Source: Thermosynechococcus sp.
GTDB taxonomy: Bacteria; Cyanobacteriota; Cyanobacteriia; Thermosynechococcales; Thermosynechococcaceae
DNA: 64,000 nucleotides
Reading direction: 5' to 3'
NCBI RefSeq assembly: GCF_025999095.1
Contig: NZ_AP024678.1
Location: 1,581,527-1,645,526, forward strand
A program made the translations under genes and the position numbers. The notes beneath the pieces are model-generated. The model made no database searches. It worked only from the letters and a program-made list of their open reading frames with translations, and had not been told where the DNA came from. Position 1 is the stretch's first letter. Every line of letters starts with the position of its first letter. Of this stretch, positions 1-8,561 are shown piece by piece.

Positions 1-68
1 CCCCCAGTAGCACCCCTGCCTACGATCCAGAGTTGGAAGCGCTGCGGCGGCAACTGGAGAAAAACTAA
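1..68 (+). CDS. C-terminal end of an unidentified upstream protein (partial)
   Basis: The window opens inside a plus-strand frame that ends with TAA at 66-68. About twenty residues are visible, ending in a charged helical tail (LEALRRQLEKN). That is too little to name a family. In several other cyanobacteria the GTPase gene der lies just before a CbiQ-like gene, so der is a guess from context only. The stop is 9 bases before the next ATG, so the two genes are probably cotranscribed. Confidence 0.6.
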   Translation, partial: PSSTPAYDPELEALRRQLEKN

Positions 69-77
69 CTATTTTCC

Positions 78-980
78 ATGGATTTGCTGCGATCGCTCCC
101 CCTAGGGCTCTACCTTGAACAACCGATCACTTGGCTGCACCGCCTTGATCCACGGGTCAAGTTGGCATGGTTGATGACATTTCTGTTGGCCCCCATTTTA
201 GCGGATGTCACTTGGCGGTTGGGGCTAGTGGTCAGCTTAATTCTGCTGACACTCGTAGGGGGAATTCCCGCACGGGTATGGCGGCGGCAACTGCTGTGGC
301 TCCTCCTGGTGGGTAGTTTAATTCTAGTGATCACAGCTTTGATGCCCGATGGGATGGCTGTCACCTATCAACCCCGCCGTCCCTTGGCAGCGGCAGTTCC
401 GGCCACGAGTTACCGCTATATCCTGTGGCAATTTCACGCCCAGGTGGGTCAGTTTCCCCTTCAGCTGCAAGTCTCCCAGCGATCGCTGGATTTAGGCATC
501 CGCCTGAGTACCCTCCTGTTTACACTCCTGTACAGTACGCATTTGTTTTTGCTCACCACTGCTCCTGAGGAAGTGACCGCTGGCTTAGAAAATCTCATGC
601 AGCCCCTGAAACGCTTTAAGCTGCCGGTGGCCGAAATTGCCCTGACGTTGACACTTTCACTGCGGTTTATTCCCTTGGTCTTGGAAGAAGTGCAAAACCT
701 GAGCCGCTCGGTGCGGACTCGTGCCATCAATTGGCGACTCGTGGGCATTAAAGGCAGTATCAAGCTGTGGCTCACCTTAGCGGTACGGCTGTTGGAAAAT
801 TTGCTCCTGCGGGCAGAACAGGTGGCCTGCGCAATGCACGTGCGGGGCTTTCAAGAACCGGGAACCTACGATAATCCGTGGCACCATCTGCGATTGCAGC
901 GGCGAGATTGGTTGGCCTTGGGGGGTATGGGGCTATTTTGGTTAATTCGCTTGGGTTGGTTGGGGGTTGAGCACTCGTGA
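78..980 (+). CDS. CbiQ/EcfT-like transmembrane subunit of an ECF-type transporter
   Basis: Integral membrane protein of 300 residues with about five hydrophobic segments (near residues 28-45, 49-65, 73-90, 140-160 and 275-292). The late motif A252-MHV-R256-G257-F fits the Ala-x-Arg-Gly type coupling motif of ECF T components, which links the substrate-binding subunit to the ATPases. The long cytoplasmic helices before this motif are also typical of the family. No S component or ATPase gene lies nearby, so the substrate cannot be told; a shared group II ECF module is likely. The stop overlaps the start of the pabB-like gene (TGATG), which suggests translational coupling. Confidence 0.85.
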   Translation: MDLLRSLPLGLYLEQPITWLHRLDPRVKLAWLMTFLLAPILADVTWRLGLVVSLILLTLVGGIPARVWRRQLLWLLLVGSLILVITALMPDGMAVTYQPRRPLAAAVPATSYRYILWQFHAQVGQFPLQLQVSQRSLDLGIRLSTLLFTLLYSTHLFLLTTAPEEVTAGLENLMQPLKRFKLPVAEIALTLTLSLRFIPLVLEEVQNLSRSVRTRAINWRLVGIKGSIKLWLTLAVRLLENLLLRAEQVACAMHVRGFQEPGTYDNPWHHLRLQRRDWLALGGMGLFWLIRLGWLGVEHS

Positions 981-2353
981 TGCGCCCCTGTGAGCCGTGG
1001 CTTTGGCGTTCGCTGCCCCTGTGGGGGCGCCCGGGTCGCGCTATTTTTCAGCAGTTGTTTTTGCGGGAGCCGATTGCTGTCCTACTGGAAAGTCCAGCCC
1101 AAGCCCCCACACCCCAAGCTCGCTATTCCATTTGTGCGGGGTCACCGCGGCGCGATCGCCAGTGGGTTTTATCCCTCGGTGAGGTGTTGCCAACCCTACA
1201 AACATTTCCCCAAGCAACCGCCGTGCCTGAAGAAGTCAGCCATCTGCCCTTTGCAGGCGGTTGGTTGGGATGGCTGGGATACGAATTGGCATGGGAAATT
1301 GAAGCGCTACCACCGCCCAAGCCCGATCCGCTCCCTTTTCCAGTGGCCTTTTGGTATGAGCCTCAAGCCTTTGCGGTCTTGGATCATCAGGCGGATCGCC
1401 TGTATCTGGCGGCTTCGAGCGCGAGTGAACTGGCGGCGCTGCAACAAACTCTTGAAGATCCCCCCCCTGAGCCGTCGCTTTTATTCCCGGATCGCCCCAG
1501 CCGCATTGAACTCGCGGCGGGCTGGCAGTCCGATACCTACCAAGCAGCCGTTGAGCAAATTCTCCACCATATCCGCGCCGGCGATATTTTTCAGGCCAAT
1601 CTGTCGGCGCGCTTTTGCCATAATGGCCGCGTTGATCCGTGGCAACAATACCTGCGGCTACAGCAGATTAACCCTTCTCCCTTTGCCAGCTTTTGGCAAA
1701 CCCCTTGGGGCTACATTGTCAGTTGCTCACCGGAACGCTTGGTGCAGGTGCAGGGAGATTGGGTGCAAACCCGACCCATTGCCGGTACCCGTCCCCGCGG
1801 CCAAACCCCTGCGGCCGATCGCGCCCATGCTGAGGAACTCCGCAGCAATACCAAGGAACAGGCAGAACACATTATGCTTGTGGATTTAGAGCGCAACGAC
1901 TTGGGGCGGATCTGCCAATGGGGCAGTGTGGTGGTGGATGAACTCCTAAGTTTGGAGTACTACAGCCATGTGATGCACCTCGTGAGCAATGTGCGCGGCA
2001 AGTTGCAGCCGCGGAAATCCCCCGTGGATGTGATCTGTGCCCTCTTTCCCGGTGGCACCATTACCGGCTGTCCCAAGGTGCGCTGCATGGAGATTTTGGC
2101 AGCTCTTGAACCCTTTCCCCGCAATTTGTTCTACGGTTCCTGTGGCTACTGGGATCAGCGAGGGCATCTGGACTTGAATATCCTCATCCGTACCCTCTTG
2201 GTGGGGCGCGATCGCCAGACAACTTGGGGACAAGTAGGTGCCGGTATTGTGGCCGACAGCGATCCAGAGCGGGAATGGCAAGAATCCCTGAGCAAAGCCC
2301 AAGCCCTGCTCCTTGCCCTCGGAACAGCAACGCCCATTGCCACCCGTTCCTAA
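980..2353 (+). CDS. pabB: Aminodeoxychorismate synthase component I-like (anthranilate synthase I / PabB family)
   Basis: Chorismate-binding enzyme of 457 residues, the usual length for PabB. It would convert chorismate plus ammonia to aminodeoxychorismate for folate. Visible motifs are PIAGTRPRG near residue 266, DLERNDLGR, and GGTITGCPK near residue 358, all from the chorismate-binding domain. E. coli PabB has PIKGT, with a lysine nucleophile; this protein has PIAGT as in TrpE. The TrpE/PabB choice therefore rests on short length and overall resemblance to cyanobacterial PabB-like proteins. The start is the ATG at 980 in the TGATG overlap with the preceding gene; a GTG one codon upstream is equally possible. 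The 3' end overlaps the convergent DUF3122 gene by 4 bases. Confidence 0.8.
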   Translation: MRPCEPWLWRSLPLWGRPGRAIFQQLFLREPIAVLLESPAQAPTPQARYSICAGSPRRDRQWVLSLGEVLPTLQTFPQATAVPEEVSHLPFAGGWLGWLGYELAWEIEALPPPKPDPLPFPVAFWYEPQAFAVLDHQADRLYLAASSASELAALQQTLEDPPPEPSLLFPDRPSRIELAAGWQSDTYQAAVEQILHHIRAGDIFQANLSARFCHNGRVDPWQQYLRLQQINPSPFASFWQTPWGYIVSCSPERLVQVQGDWVQTRPIAGTRPRGQTPAADRAHAEELRSNTKEQAEHIMLVDLERNDLGRICQWGSVVVDELLSLEYYSHVMHLVSNVRGKLQPRKSPVDVICALFPGGTITGCPKVRCMEILAALEPFPRNLFYGSCGYWDQRGHLDLNILIRTLLVGRDRQTTWGQVGAGIVADSDPEREWQESLSKAQALLLALGTATPIATRS

Positions 2354-2826
2354 ACTTCCGCCATCAGGGCCTGCCACTCAATGACCACCGCGGCAGGAAC
2401 AGCAATCTCAATCCCCTGCTCCTCTAGGGGTGGACGCAGAACCAAGGGTTCACTCCGCGGCAGTTGCGAGGCGAGGGGCAATAGATCAAACTGTCCTACA
2501 TTGGCAACAGTGTCTGCCTTGGGAAAGTCATCCGCAGCTGTGAGGGTTTGACCGCTGGACGTGACCAACACCAAGGGATCGGGATGGCGAAAATGGTACT
2601 GCTCTGGAAACCCCACCAAGCGCAACTGCAACTGCTCGGGACGCGAAAAGAGAATCACCTGCCACGTAAAGCCCCGGTTATCGCGCAACGAATGCCGCGA
2701 CTGCACCACCACTTGATTGGGAGCCTCTTCAATGGTGCGAATCATGGCATCGCTACTGGGGGACACCGCCAGCCACAGGGGAATCATTAACAGGATCAAA
2801 AGTAAGCAACGTTCCCAACGGACCAT
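2350..2826 (-). CDS. DUF3122 domain protein, exported
   Basis: Protein of 158 residues with an N-terminal hydrophobic segment (residues 7-21), probably a signal peptide or anchor, followed by a small beta-rich domain that I recognise as DUF3122, a mostly cyanobacterial family of unknown function. A perfect AAGGAGG lies 7 bases before the ATG. It starts 12 bases after the heme protein gene ends, on the same strand, so the two are probably cotranscribed and both exported. No catalytic residues can be named. Confidence 0.75.
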   Translation of the reverse strand: MVRWERCLLLILLMIPLWLAVSPSSDAMIRTIEEAPNQVVVQSRHSLRDNRGFTWQVILFSRPEQLQLRLVGFPEQYHFRHPDPLVLVTSSGQTLTAADDFPKADTVANVGQFDLLPLASQLPRSEPLVLRPPLEEQGIEIAVPAAVVIEWQALMAEV

Positions 2827-2838
2827 GGGAGCACCTCC

Positions 2839-3420
2839 TTAGGGTGAGGTTTGGAGTGCCTGCTGAATTTGCGGAATCGTCACAGCGTACATGCCCCGCA
2901 GATCGCCAACACGGAAGCCATAGGCGCGATCGCTGGGATATTTTTCCTGAATAAAGGCAGGACGGCGATTTTTAGCCCCATGGCAGGCAAGGCAACTGGC
3001 TTGGACATCAATGCGACGGAAGTAGTGCACCCCTTCCTTATCGGTTTGCCAAAAGGCTTGCAGTTGGCGGTTGTTATCAAACTGATTGAGGGCTTGCACT
3101 TCCAGGGCTGTGCGCGGGGCATGGTTGGGGTTGCGATACTTGAGTGCCACCTGACGCACTTGCCAGCCATTGGCAGCGGCAATTTCCTTGGCTTGCTTGC
3201 CCACGGGGGCACAGACGGCCTTAAAGGTGTCAAGGGTCGGTTCGCTAGTACCCCCTTCTAGGGTAGAGGCAAGGCCAATGCGCATTTGATCCAACTGTTC
3301 AATGGCCGTGACCACTTTCCCCAGTTCATCGGGATTCACACTGGCCAAGGTGGCCGGAGAACCCTGGATCCATAGGGACGCCATCAACAGAACCATGAGC
3401 AAGATGCGCACCATAGACAT
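2839..3420 (-). CDS. c-type heme protein, Tll0287-like (DUF3365, PAS-like fold)
   Basis: Exported protein of 193 residues. A signal peptide covers about residues 1-24 and a single heme-attachment site C143-L-A-C146-H147 is visible. The sequence fits the DUF3365 family and, from memory, Tll0287 of T. elongatus, a heme protein with a PAS-like fold whose structure is known. C70 becomes residue 46 after signal removal and is a candidate for the unusual Cys axial heme ligand I recall for that protein. The start at 3420 is chosen because AAGGAG stands just upstream; a longer frame reaching 3564 would run into the flavoprotein gene. It lies between an SQR-like flavoprotein gene and a DUF3122 gene on the same strand. 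Its role is unproven; redox or gas sensing is possible. Confidence 0.88.
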   Translation of the reverse strand: MSMVRILLMVLLMASLWIQGSPATLASVNPDELGKVVTAIEQLDQMRIGLASTLEGGTSEPTLDTFKAVCAPVGKQAKEIAAANGWQVRQVALKYRNPNHAPRTALEVQALNQFDNNRQLQAFWQTDKEGVHYFRRIDVQASCLACHGAKNRRPAFIQEKYPSDRAYGFRVGDLRGMYAVTIPQIQQALQTSP

Positions 3421-3454
3421 TACTCCTTTATTAAATTTTGTCAATGTTTGTCTA

Positions 3455-4753
3455 TCAAACTTTGATGATGGGTTGCTGCTCTGGAAACACCGTGGGTCGC
3501 AGGGGACGCACAAGGGAAAGGCCAAAGAATAGCCGCAGTCCCCACTGTTCAAACCAAGGGACACTCAGTCCCCACCGCATTTTCAGCAGGAAGTAGCGTT
3601 CAAAGGCGGCCTTGACCCAACTGACCCACGATCCTTGAATGGCATAGGCCAAGCGACGCCTCTCCCCAGGGGGTTCCGGCATCACCGGAGCGGCAATATA
3701 GGCAATACCGGTATTGCCAAAGTCAGCAAAACATAGGGCATCCAGTGTCGGTACCACAGGGTCAGCCGCTAATTCCCCAAGGGCAACGGCAATGTTGTGG
3801 CTGGCAGCGATCGCCATCTCCTCCGTCATTTGACCGGTTTTGGGCACTCCCATAGGCACAGGGGTCACTTCTAAAGGCTGAAGGTGAACACTGATGCCAA
3901 CCCCGTAGATCTCAGGATAGTCGGGATGCTGAAGTGTGGGCAGCAGGGGCAAAAACCCCTTCTCATTGCCAAGGCCAGAGGCGCGCACAAAGCCCACGCC
4001 GCGAAAAGGTGGCAAAATCATGCTGTAGCCAAAGGGGATCACCTGTCCATCCCGCAGCAGGATTCGATGCGGCTCGATGGCAGTTATCTCAGCGTTGGTG
4101 ATTGTTGCAATGCCTCGTTTCTCTATCAGGTTGCGGGTGAGTTGATCGCTGTTGGCCAACCCGCCAATCCCCAAGTGGCCAACGTAGGGTTCAGGGGTAA
4201 TGAAGGTGATCTTGACCCGATCGCGCAACCCATGACGCCGCAGGGTGTGCTCTGCCAAAAAGAGAAATTCATAGGCAGGCCCAAAGCAACTGGCTCCGGG
4301 AGCGGCCCCCACAACTAAGTCCTTTGGCTCTTTTAGGAATTCTTGCCATGCTCTCTGGGCGGCAACGGCGTGGGCGGGAGTACACACGGAATGGCTGTGG
4401 AGGCCAAGGCCAGGAATCAGATCGACAGCGAGTTCTGCCCCTGTGGCAATCACCAAATAGTCGTAGTCAAGGGTTTGTTCAGGCAAGTCAATTTTCTTTT
4501 CCTGAGGAGCAAGCCGCTGAACTTTGCCTTGCACCCATCTCAGCCGATGGCGCCGGCTCACTGTCTCTAGGGGCACTTGCAGGTGTTCGAGGGAATTGTA
4601 TCCGAGGGCAACCGCCACTAATCCCGGGATAAAGGTAAAGCGATCCCCATCAGAGACCAAGATCACTTCATGGCGATCGCCCAAACGATGTTTCAATTCG
4701 TAGGCTGTGGGCAATCCACCAATGCCCGCCCCAAGGACAACCACCCGTGCCAT
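3455..4753 (-). CDS. Sulfide:quinone oxidoreductase-like FAD flavoprotein
   Basis: Protein of 432 residues from the pyridine nucleotide-disulfide oxidoreductase superfamily. The FAD-binding GAGIGG lies at residues 8-13 and ATGAE near 103. C124 (in VCTPAHA) and C156 (in GASCFGPAYEF) are 32 residues apart, the same spacing and context as two active-site cysteines of bacterial SQR; C341 (ALCFADFGNTG) could be a third. The family oxidises sulfide and passes electrons to quinone at the membrane surface. A type II NADH dehydrogenase role is less likely given the cysteines. AGAGGA stands 7 bases before the ATG. The heme protein gene follows after 34 bases, so the two may form an operon. Confidence 0.75.
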   Translation of the reverse strand: MARVVVLGAGIGGLPTAYELKHRLGDRHEVILVSDGDRFTFIPGLVAVALGYNSLEHLQVPLETVSRRHRLRWVQGKVQRLAPQEKKIDLPEQTLDYDYLVIATGAELAVDLIPGLGLHSHSVCTPAHAVAAQRAWQEFLKEPKDLVVGAAPGASCFGPAYEFLFLAEHTLRRHGLRDRVKITFITPEPYVGHLGIGGLANSDQLTRNLIEKRGIATITNAEITAIEPHRILLRDGQVIPFGYSMILPPFRGVGFVRASGLGNEKGFLPLLPTLQHPDYPEIYGVGISVHLQPLEVTPVPMGVPKTGQMTEEMAIAASHNIAVALGELAADPVVPTLDALCFADFGNTGIAYIAAPVMPEPPGERRRLAYAIQGSWVSWVKAAFERYFLLKMRWGLSVPWFEQWGLRLFFGLSLVRPLRPTVFPEQQPIIKV

Positions 4754-4793
4754 GACTGTATCCTCTACAAATTTATTTAATTAACTATATGGT

Positions 4794-4799
4794 AGTATA
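4794..4799 (-). promoter_or_regulatory. -10-like element for the SQR-like gene
   Basis: On the minus strand TATACT lies about 40 bases before the ATG of the SQR-like gene in an AT-rich stretch. No convincing -35 box was found. The assignment rests on the hexamer and its position only. Confidence 0.35.
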
Positions 4800-4812
4800 A
4801 GAACATAAAATT

Positions 4813-4871
4813 GGCCACAGGCGTCTGTGCTGAGGCAACCCCCAGAGTGGTACTGTATTCATCCTGTGGCC
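4813..4871. repeat. Perfect 9-bp inverted repeat in the SQR-ssb intergenic region
   Basis: GGCCACAGG at 4813-4821 is the exact reverse complement of CCTGTGGCC at 4863-4871, with a 41-base loop. It lies between the divergent SQR-like and ssb genes, just before the TATACT at 4894-4899 that may serve ssb. It could be a DNA operator pair or a structured leader; nothing shows which. Confidence 0.5.
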
Positions 4872-4893
4872 TTGTTGCGGCAGCGATTGGGAC

Positions 4894-4899
4894 TATACT
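4894..4899 (+). promoter_or_regulatory. -10-like element for ssb
   Basis: TATACT lies 31 bases before the ssb start codon. A weak CTTGTT at 4871-4876 sits 17 bases upstream as a possible -35. This is a hexamer match only. Confidence 0.35.
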
Positions 4900-4930
4900 G
4901 GAAGGAACATGAGCTGTTGGAAGTCCACAG

Positions 4931-5368
4931 ATGAATAGTTGCGTCCTCTTTGCGGAAGTGATCCAAGCCCCAGAGCTGCGCTACACCCAAGAACATCAGA
5001 TGGCAGTGGCGACGATGGTGGTGCAGTTTGCCAGCCTTCGCAGTGAAGACCCCCCCATGAGTTTGCGAACAGTTGCTTGGGGTAATTTGGGACAAAAAAT
5101 GCAGGCAGAATGCAAGGTGGGCGATCGCCTGATTTTAGAAGGTCGGCTAAAAATGGACACCATTGACCGCCCCGAGGGCTTCAAAGAAAAACGCGCCGAG
5201 TTAGTGGTGAGCCGTTTCTACACAGTTGAGGGCAACATTGTGGACCACGCGGCACAACCTGCAGCAAGCCCAATGGCCACACCCGCCGCCACCGTACCCA
5301 TGACACCCAGGGTGGCCTCCCCACCCCCCGAACCGGAGGATATTAGCTTGGACGAGGTGCCCTTCTAA
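4931..5368 (+). CDS. ssb: Single-stranded DNA-binding protein
   Basis: Protein of 145 residues: an N-terminal OB-fold (residues 1 to about 105), a Pro/Ala/Thr-rich linker (about 108-133), and an acidic C-terminal tip EDISLDEVPF. The tip is the hallmark of SSB and recruits repair and replication partners. It coats single-stranded DNA as an oligomer. GGAAG lies 7 bases before the ATG. The protein is short for SSB and its N-terminus (MNSCVLFAEVIQAPELR) is of the cyanobacterial type. Its stop overlaps the convergent mannosidase gene by 4 bases. Confidence 0.85.
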   Translation: MNSCVLFAEVIQAPELRYTQEHQMAVATMVVQFASLRSEDPPMSLRTVAWGNLGQKMQAECKVGDRLILEGRLKMDTIDRPEGFKEKRAELVVSRFYTVEGNIVDHAAQPAASPMATPAATVPMTPRVASPPPEPEDISLDEVPF

Positions 5369-8300
5369 ATTTCCAGCCGCAGGGTTACCACTTCCCATGG
5401 CTCCAGGGTCATTTGGTCTCCACGGTCGGTGGACATCTCCAGAAGGGTTTGTGCCCCTTTGACTTGCCATGGGATGAGGGTTGAGTGCAGTGCCAAGGTG
5501 CCCCCTTCCCCAACCACGTCTGCCACTCGCAATTGCCAGCCCTCTCTATCTTCAGCTTCCTTGAGAGCAAGGCATTGAATGCCAGCCTCCGACCAATGGA
5601 GCAGATGGGCGTGGGCGGGTAAGGTTCCCGTACAGTGGCCAAACAGCTCCGCTGCACCGTGGCCGATCGCGCTCCTGAGGGGATGATCAAACTGAGCCGC
5701 CCATTGCGGGACAGCCGCCGCCCGCCATGAGCCACTGTGGGGAAACACACCATAGCTAAAGCGGTGCTGACCGCGATCGCTGGTCGGATCAGGCCATGTG
5801 GGCGATCGCAAGAGGGTCAAGCGCAGTTGATTGGCTTGGGCATCCAGGCCATGCTTGCCGTCGCTGAAAAGACTCACCCCATACTCCGGTGTACTTAGAT
5901 CTACCCACGTGAGAAAGGGCACCTCCCACTTTGCTTGCTCATGGGGACTGAGGTGCGGATTAGGGAGTGTCGGGCGCACCGTAACACCACCGGGAGTTTC
6001 ACAGGTGATCTGCTCAGCACTGATTGCCAAGGGAAACGCTGCCTTGAGGAGAATATGTTCCTCCTGCCAGTCAATTATTGTATCAATGCGCAGCCAGGGG
6101 GTTTGATACTGCAGCACATATTCCTGCTGAATCCACGAGGACTGAAAGCGCCACCTTACCCGTAGGCGTTGCTCCAGTTGGTGCCACGTCACCCATGCAA
6201 TTGACTCTAAGATCGCGCCCGCCAGTCGGTGCTGCCCATAGTTGGGATCAATGTTCCAGGCATCCCAGTACTGCCCCTGATCACGGAAAAATTGCAGTTG
6301 ATTGCCGCGATCGCCCAAACAGGGACGATGATTCAACTTGTCGTAGAGGTTGGTGATTTCCCCCGTTGCCGGATCAATCTCAACGTGGAGATAGTTATTT
6401 TCCAAGACATAGCCCAAGGGCGGGGTGGGTAAGGGGTCGGGGCGCGATCGCGGGCAGAGCCACAGGAGTGTGTAGCCAATTCCCGGCACCTCAGGGGTAC
6501 AAAACGTCAGACACCCTTGGGGAGTATTTAACTGGGCTGGTAAGTCGTAGTCCCCCCGTGGACAATACACCCGCCAAGAGGGGATTGCCGGCGGTAGCTG
6601 CGCCAAATCAATGTGGACAACCCCAGCGCGATCGCCTACCCCACTGTTGAAAATAACCACAGGAATTGCCCCTGCCACGGGGGGGGTGCCGTAGTCTATA
6701 GAGGCCCACAGAGCGGTTTGGGCCGCCTTAAGTAAGGTTTCTGTCGTTGTCAGAAGTTGCTGCCATGTTAGATTGACCTCAGCATAGACCTCAGGAATTG
6801 AGGATCCGGGCAGAATATCATGAAACTGGTTAAAGAGCAGTTGTTGCCAACAGGTTTTGAGTTCTTCCCTGGGGTAGGAAAAAGCAGTCGTCATTGCGGC
6901 GAGGGCACACCAGCGCTCTGCCTCTTGCAGTTGCCGTTGGGCGCGATCGTGGGCAGCCTTTTGATCACCATGACTGGTATAGCAACCGCGATGGAATTCT
7001 AAATACAGTTCCCCTTGCCACTGCGTGGTCGGCGGGGTTTCTTGGCTCAACTGTTCTAAATACTGCCGCAGGGTTGTCCATTGCCACTGCGGCCCAATAC
7101 CGCCAAGGTGTTGCCAGCGTCGCACCCGTTCCAACATTTCTGCCGTCGGCCCACCGCCATGATCCCCAACACCGGGGAGCCAGAGGCTGCGCCGCGATCC
7201 CGTTTGTTGCCACCACTGTTGGGCGTAGGTAGCCATTTTCACTGGATCAATCCCCTCGCCAATGGGCGCTGACATCAGGGCGTTGATCTGAGCCCCCGCC
7301 ACATCCCGCCAGACAAACCAACCGTGGGGAAAGCGGCTGGTGTCATTCCAGCGCAATTTTTGGGTGACAAAGTAGCGAATCCCCCCTTGGGCCAAGAAAC
7401 TGGGCAAGCGTTCCGGAAAGCCAAAGGTATCGGGCAACCAAGCAATGGGGCTAATGTCACCAAAGACCCGCTGCACGTACTGCTGCCCATAGAGAATTTG
7501 ACGGGCAATGGACTCAGCATTAATGAGATTTAGCTCCGGTTCCACCCAAAGACCCGCTGCCACATCCCACCAACCGGCGGCAACGGCTGCCTGAATTTGC
7601 CCAAAGAGTTCCGGGGCATGGGTTTGCAAATGGGCATACAACGCTGGGGTGGAGTGGCTAAAGGTCAGCTCAGGGTAGCGTTTCTTGAGCCCCAAGACAG
7701 ATTGAAAAGTGGACTGTGCCACTTGCCATGTTTCTGCGATTGGCCAGAGCCACGCCAAGTCTAAATGGGCATGACCACACAGGTGGATTGTGAACTCCCG
7801 TAAAGGGGTGGCGATCGCCAGCATGCTGTCATGAATCTCCGCCAGCAACGGATCTAAAATGGGGCGCTGCCCTTGACTTTCTAGAATTTCCTTAAGCAGC
7901 GGTTCAAGGGGTTCTAGGTTGAGGGTTTCACCAAAAATCTCCAAAATGTGCAACTCAGTGGCAACAAAGTCGGGGTCAATTCCCAGGGGCGATTCAAACC
8001 GCAGGCAGGATCTCACCAAAGCACCGTCATCGTGGCCGGGACTGATGAGATGCAACACCACATCCCAGGTTTGGCCGGGGGTTACGGCTTCCCCTAGGCA
8101 AAGACTCACCGAATGATCGAATAAATCCCCCTGATGCATCGCCTGGCCATTGACATACACCGTTGCCTGATCCGCCCACCACGTGAGATCAAGGCGTAGA
8201 GTTAAACCTGCCACGCTATAGCCTTGAACCATCGCCGGTACCCTGATCCGCTGCCCCAACCACAGGGAGTGCCGACCCTTGGGCCACGCCAGATGACCCT

Positions 8301-8439
8301 TAACATTCACGGCATAGGGAGTCGTCCCTGCATCCTGGAGCGAGGGTGAGGTGAGGGGAAGCCACTGGGAATGAATCTCGATGACTGCCAATGAATGTAA
8401 ATAGTTACGAGATTCTTTGATTAATTCTGTCAAGACCAT
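5365..8439 (-). CDS. Alpha-mannosidase, glycoside hydrolase family 38
   Basis: Protein of 1024 residues, the full length of bacterial and cytosolic-type GH38 enzymes. The zinc-site motif HAHLDLAWLWP lies near residues 220-232 and the nucleophile motif WLPDTFGF near 334-341, with the Asp as expected nucleophile. The middle three-helix region and C-terminal beta domains follow. No signal peptide is seen, so it probably acts in the cytoplasm, removing alpha-linked mannose from glycans or storage sugars. No good ribosome site precedes the ATG. The gene stands alone on this strand, with no glycan operon around it. Confidence 0.9.
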   Translation of the reverse strand: MVLTELIKESRNYLHSLAVIEIHSQWLPLTSPSLQDAGTTPYAVNVKGHLAWPKGRHSLWLGQRIRVPAMVQGYSVAGLTLRLDLTWWADQATVYVNGQAMHQGDLFDHSVSLCLGEAVTPGQTWDVVLHLISPGHDDGALVRSCLRFESPLGIDPDFVATELHILEIFGETLNLEPLEPLLKEILESQGQRPILDPLLAEIHDSMLAIATPLREFTIHLCGHAHLDLAWLWPIAETWQVAQSTFQSVLGLKKRYPELTFSHSTPALYAHLQTHAPELFGQIQAAVAAGWWDVAAGLWVEPELNLINAESIARQILYGQQYVQRVFGDISPIAWLPDTFGFPERLPSFLAQGGIRYFVTQKLRWNDTSRFPHGWFVWRDVAGAQINALMSAPIGEGIDPVKMATYAQQWWQQTGSRRSLWLPGVGDHGGGPTAEMLERVRRWQHLGGIGPQWQWTTLRQYLEQLSQETPPTTQWQGELYLEFHRGCYTSHGDQKAAHDRAQRQLQEAERWCALAAMTTAFSYPREELKTCWQQLLFNQFHDILPGSSIPEVYAEVNLTWQQLLTTTETLLKAAQTALWASIDYGTPPVAGAIPVVIFNSGVGDRAGVVHIDLAQLPPAIPSWRVYCPRGDYDLPAQLNTPQGCLTFCTPEVPGIGYTLLWLCPRSRPDPLPTPPLGYVLENNYLHVEIDPATGEITNLYDKLNHRPCLGDRGNQLQFFRDQGQYWDAWNIDPNYGQHRLAGAILESIAWVTWHQLEQRLRVRWRFQSSWIQQEYVLQYQTPWLRIDTIIDWQEEHILLKAAFPLAISAEQITCETPGGVTVRPTLPNPHLSPHEQAKWEVPFLTWVDLSTPEYGVSLFSDGKHGLDAQANQLRLTLLRSPTWPDPTSDRGQHRFSYGVFPHSGSWRAAAVPQWAAQFDHPLRSAIGHGAAELFGHCTGTLPAHAHLLHWSEAGIQCLALKEAEDREGWQLRVADVVGEGGTLALHSTLIPWQVKGAQTLLEMSTDRGDQMTLEPWEVVTLRLEI

Positions 8440-8561
8440 AAGAATTCGTTAATTTGCCGGCGATCGGCCTAGGCCAATTGCTATGCTGGAGGTGTGAGGA
8501 GCTGTCGTCATTTATTTAACCAAACTGTCAATAAAAAATTTTATTTAAGGGGAGTGACCTC

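Noticed and set aside
3421-3564. N-terminal extension of the heme protein to 3564
   Set aside because: It would overlap the SQR-like gene; a good ribosome site and signal peptide fit the start at 3420.
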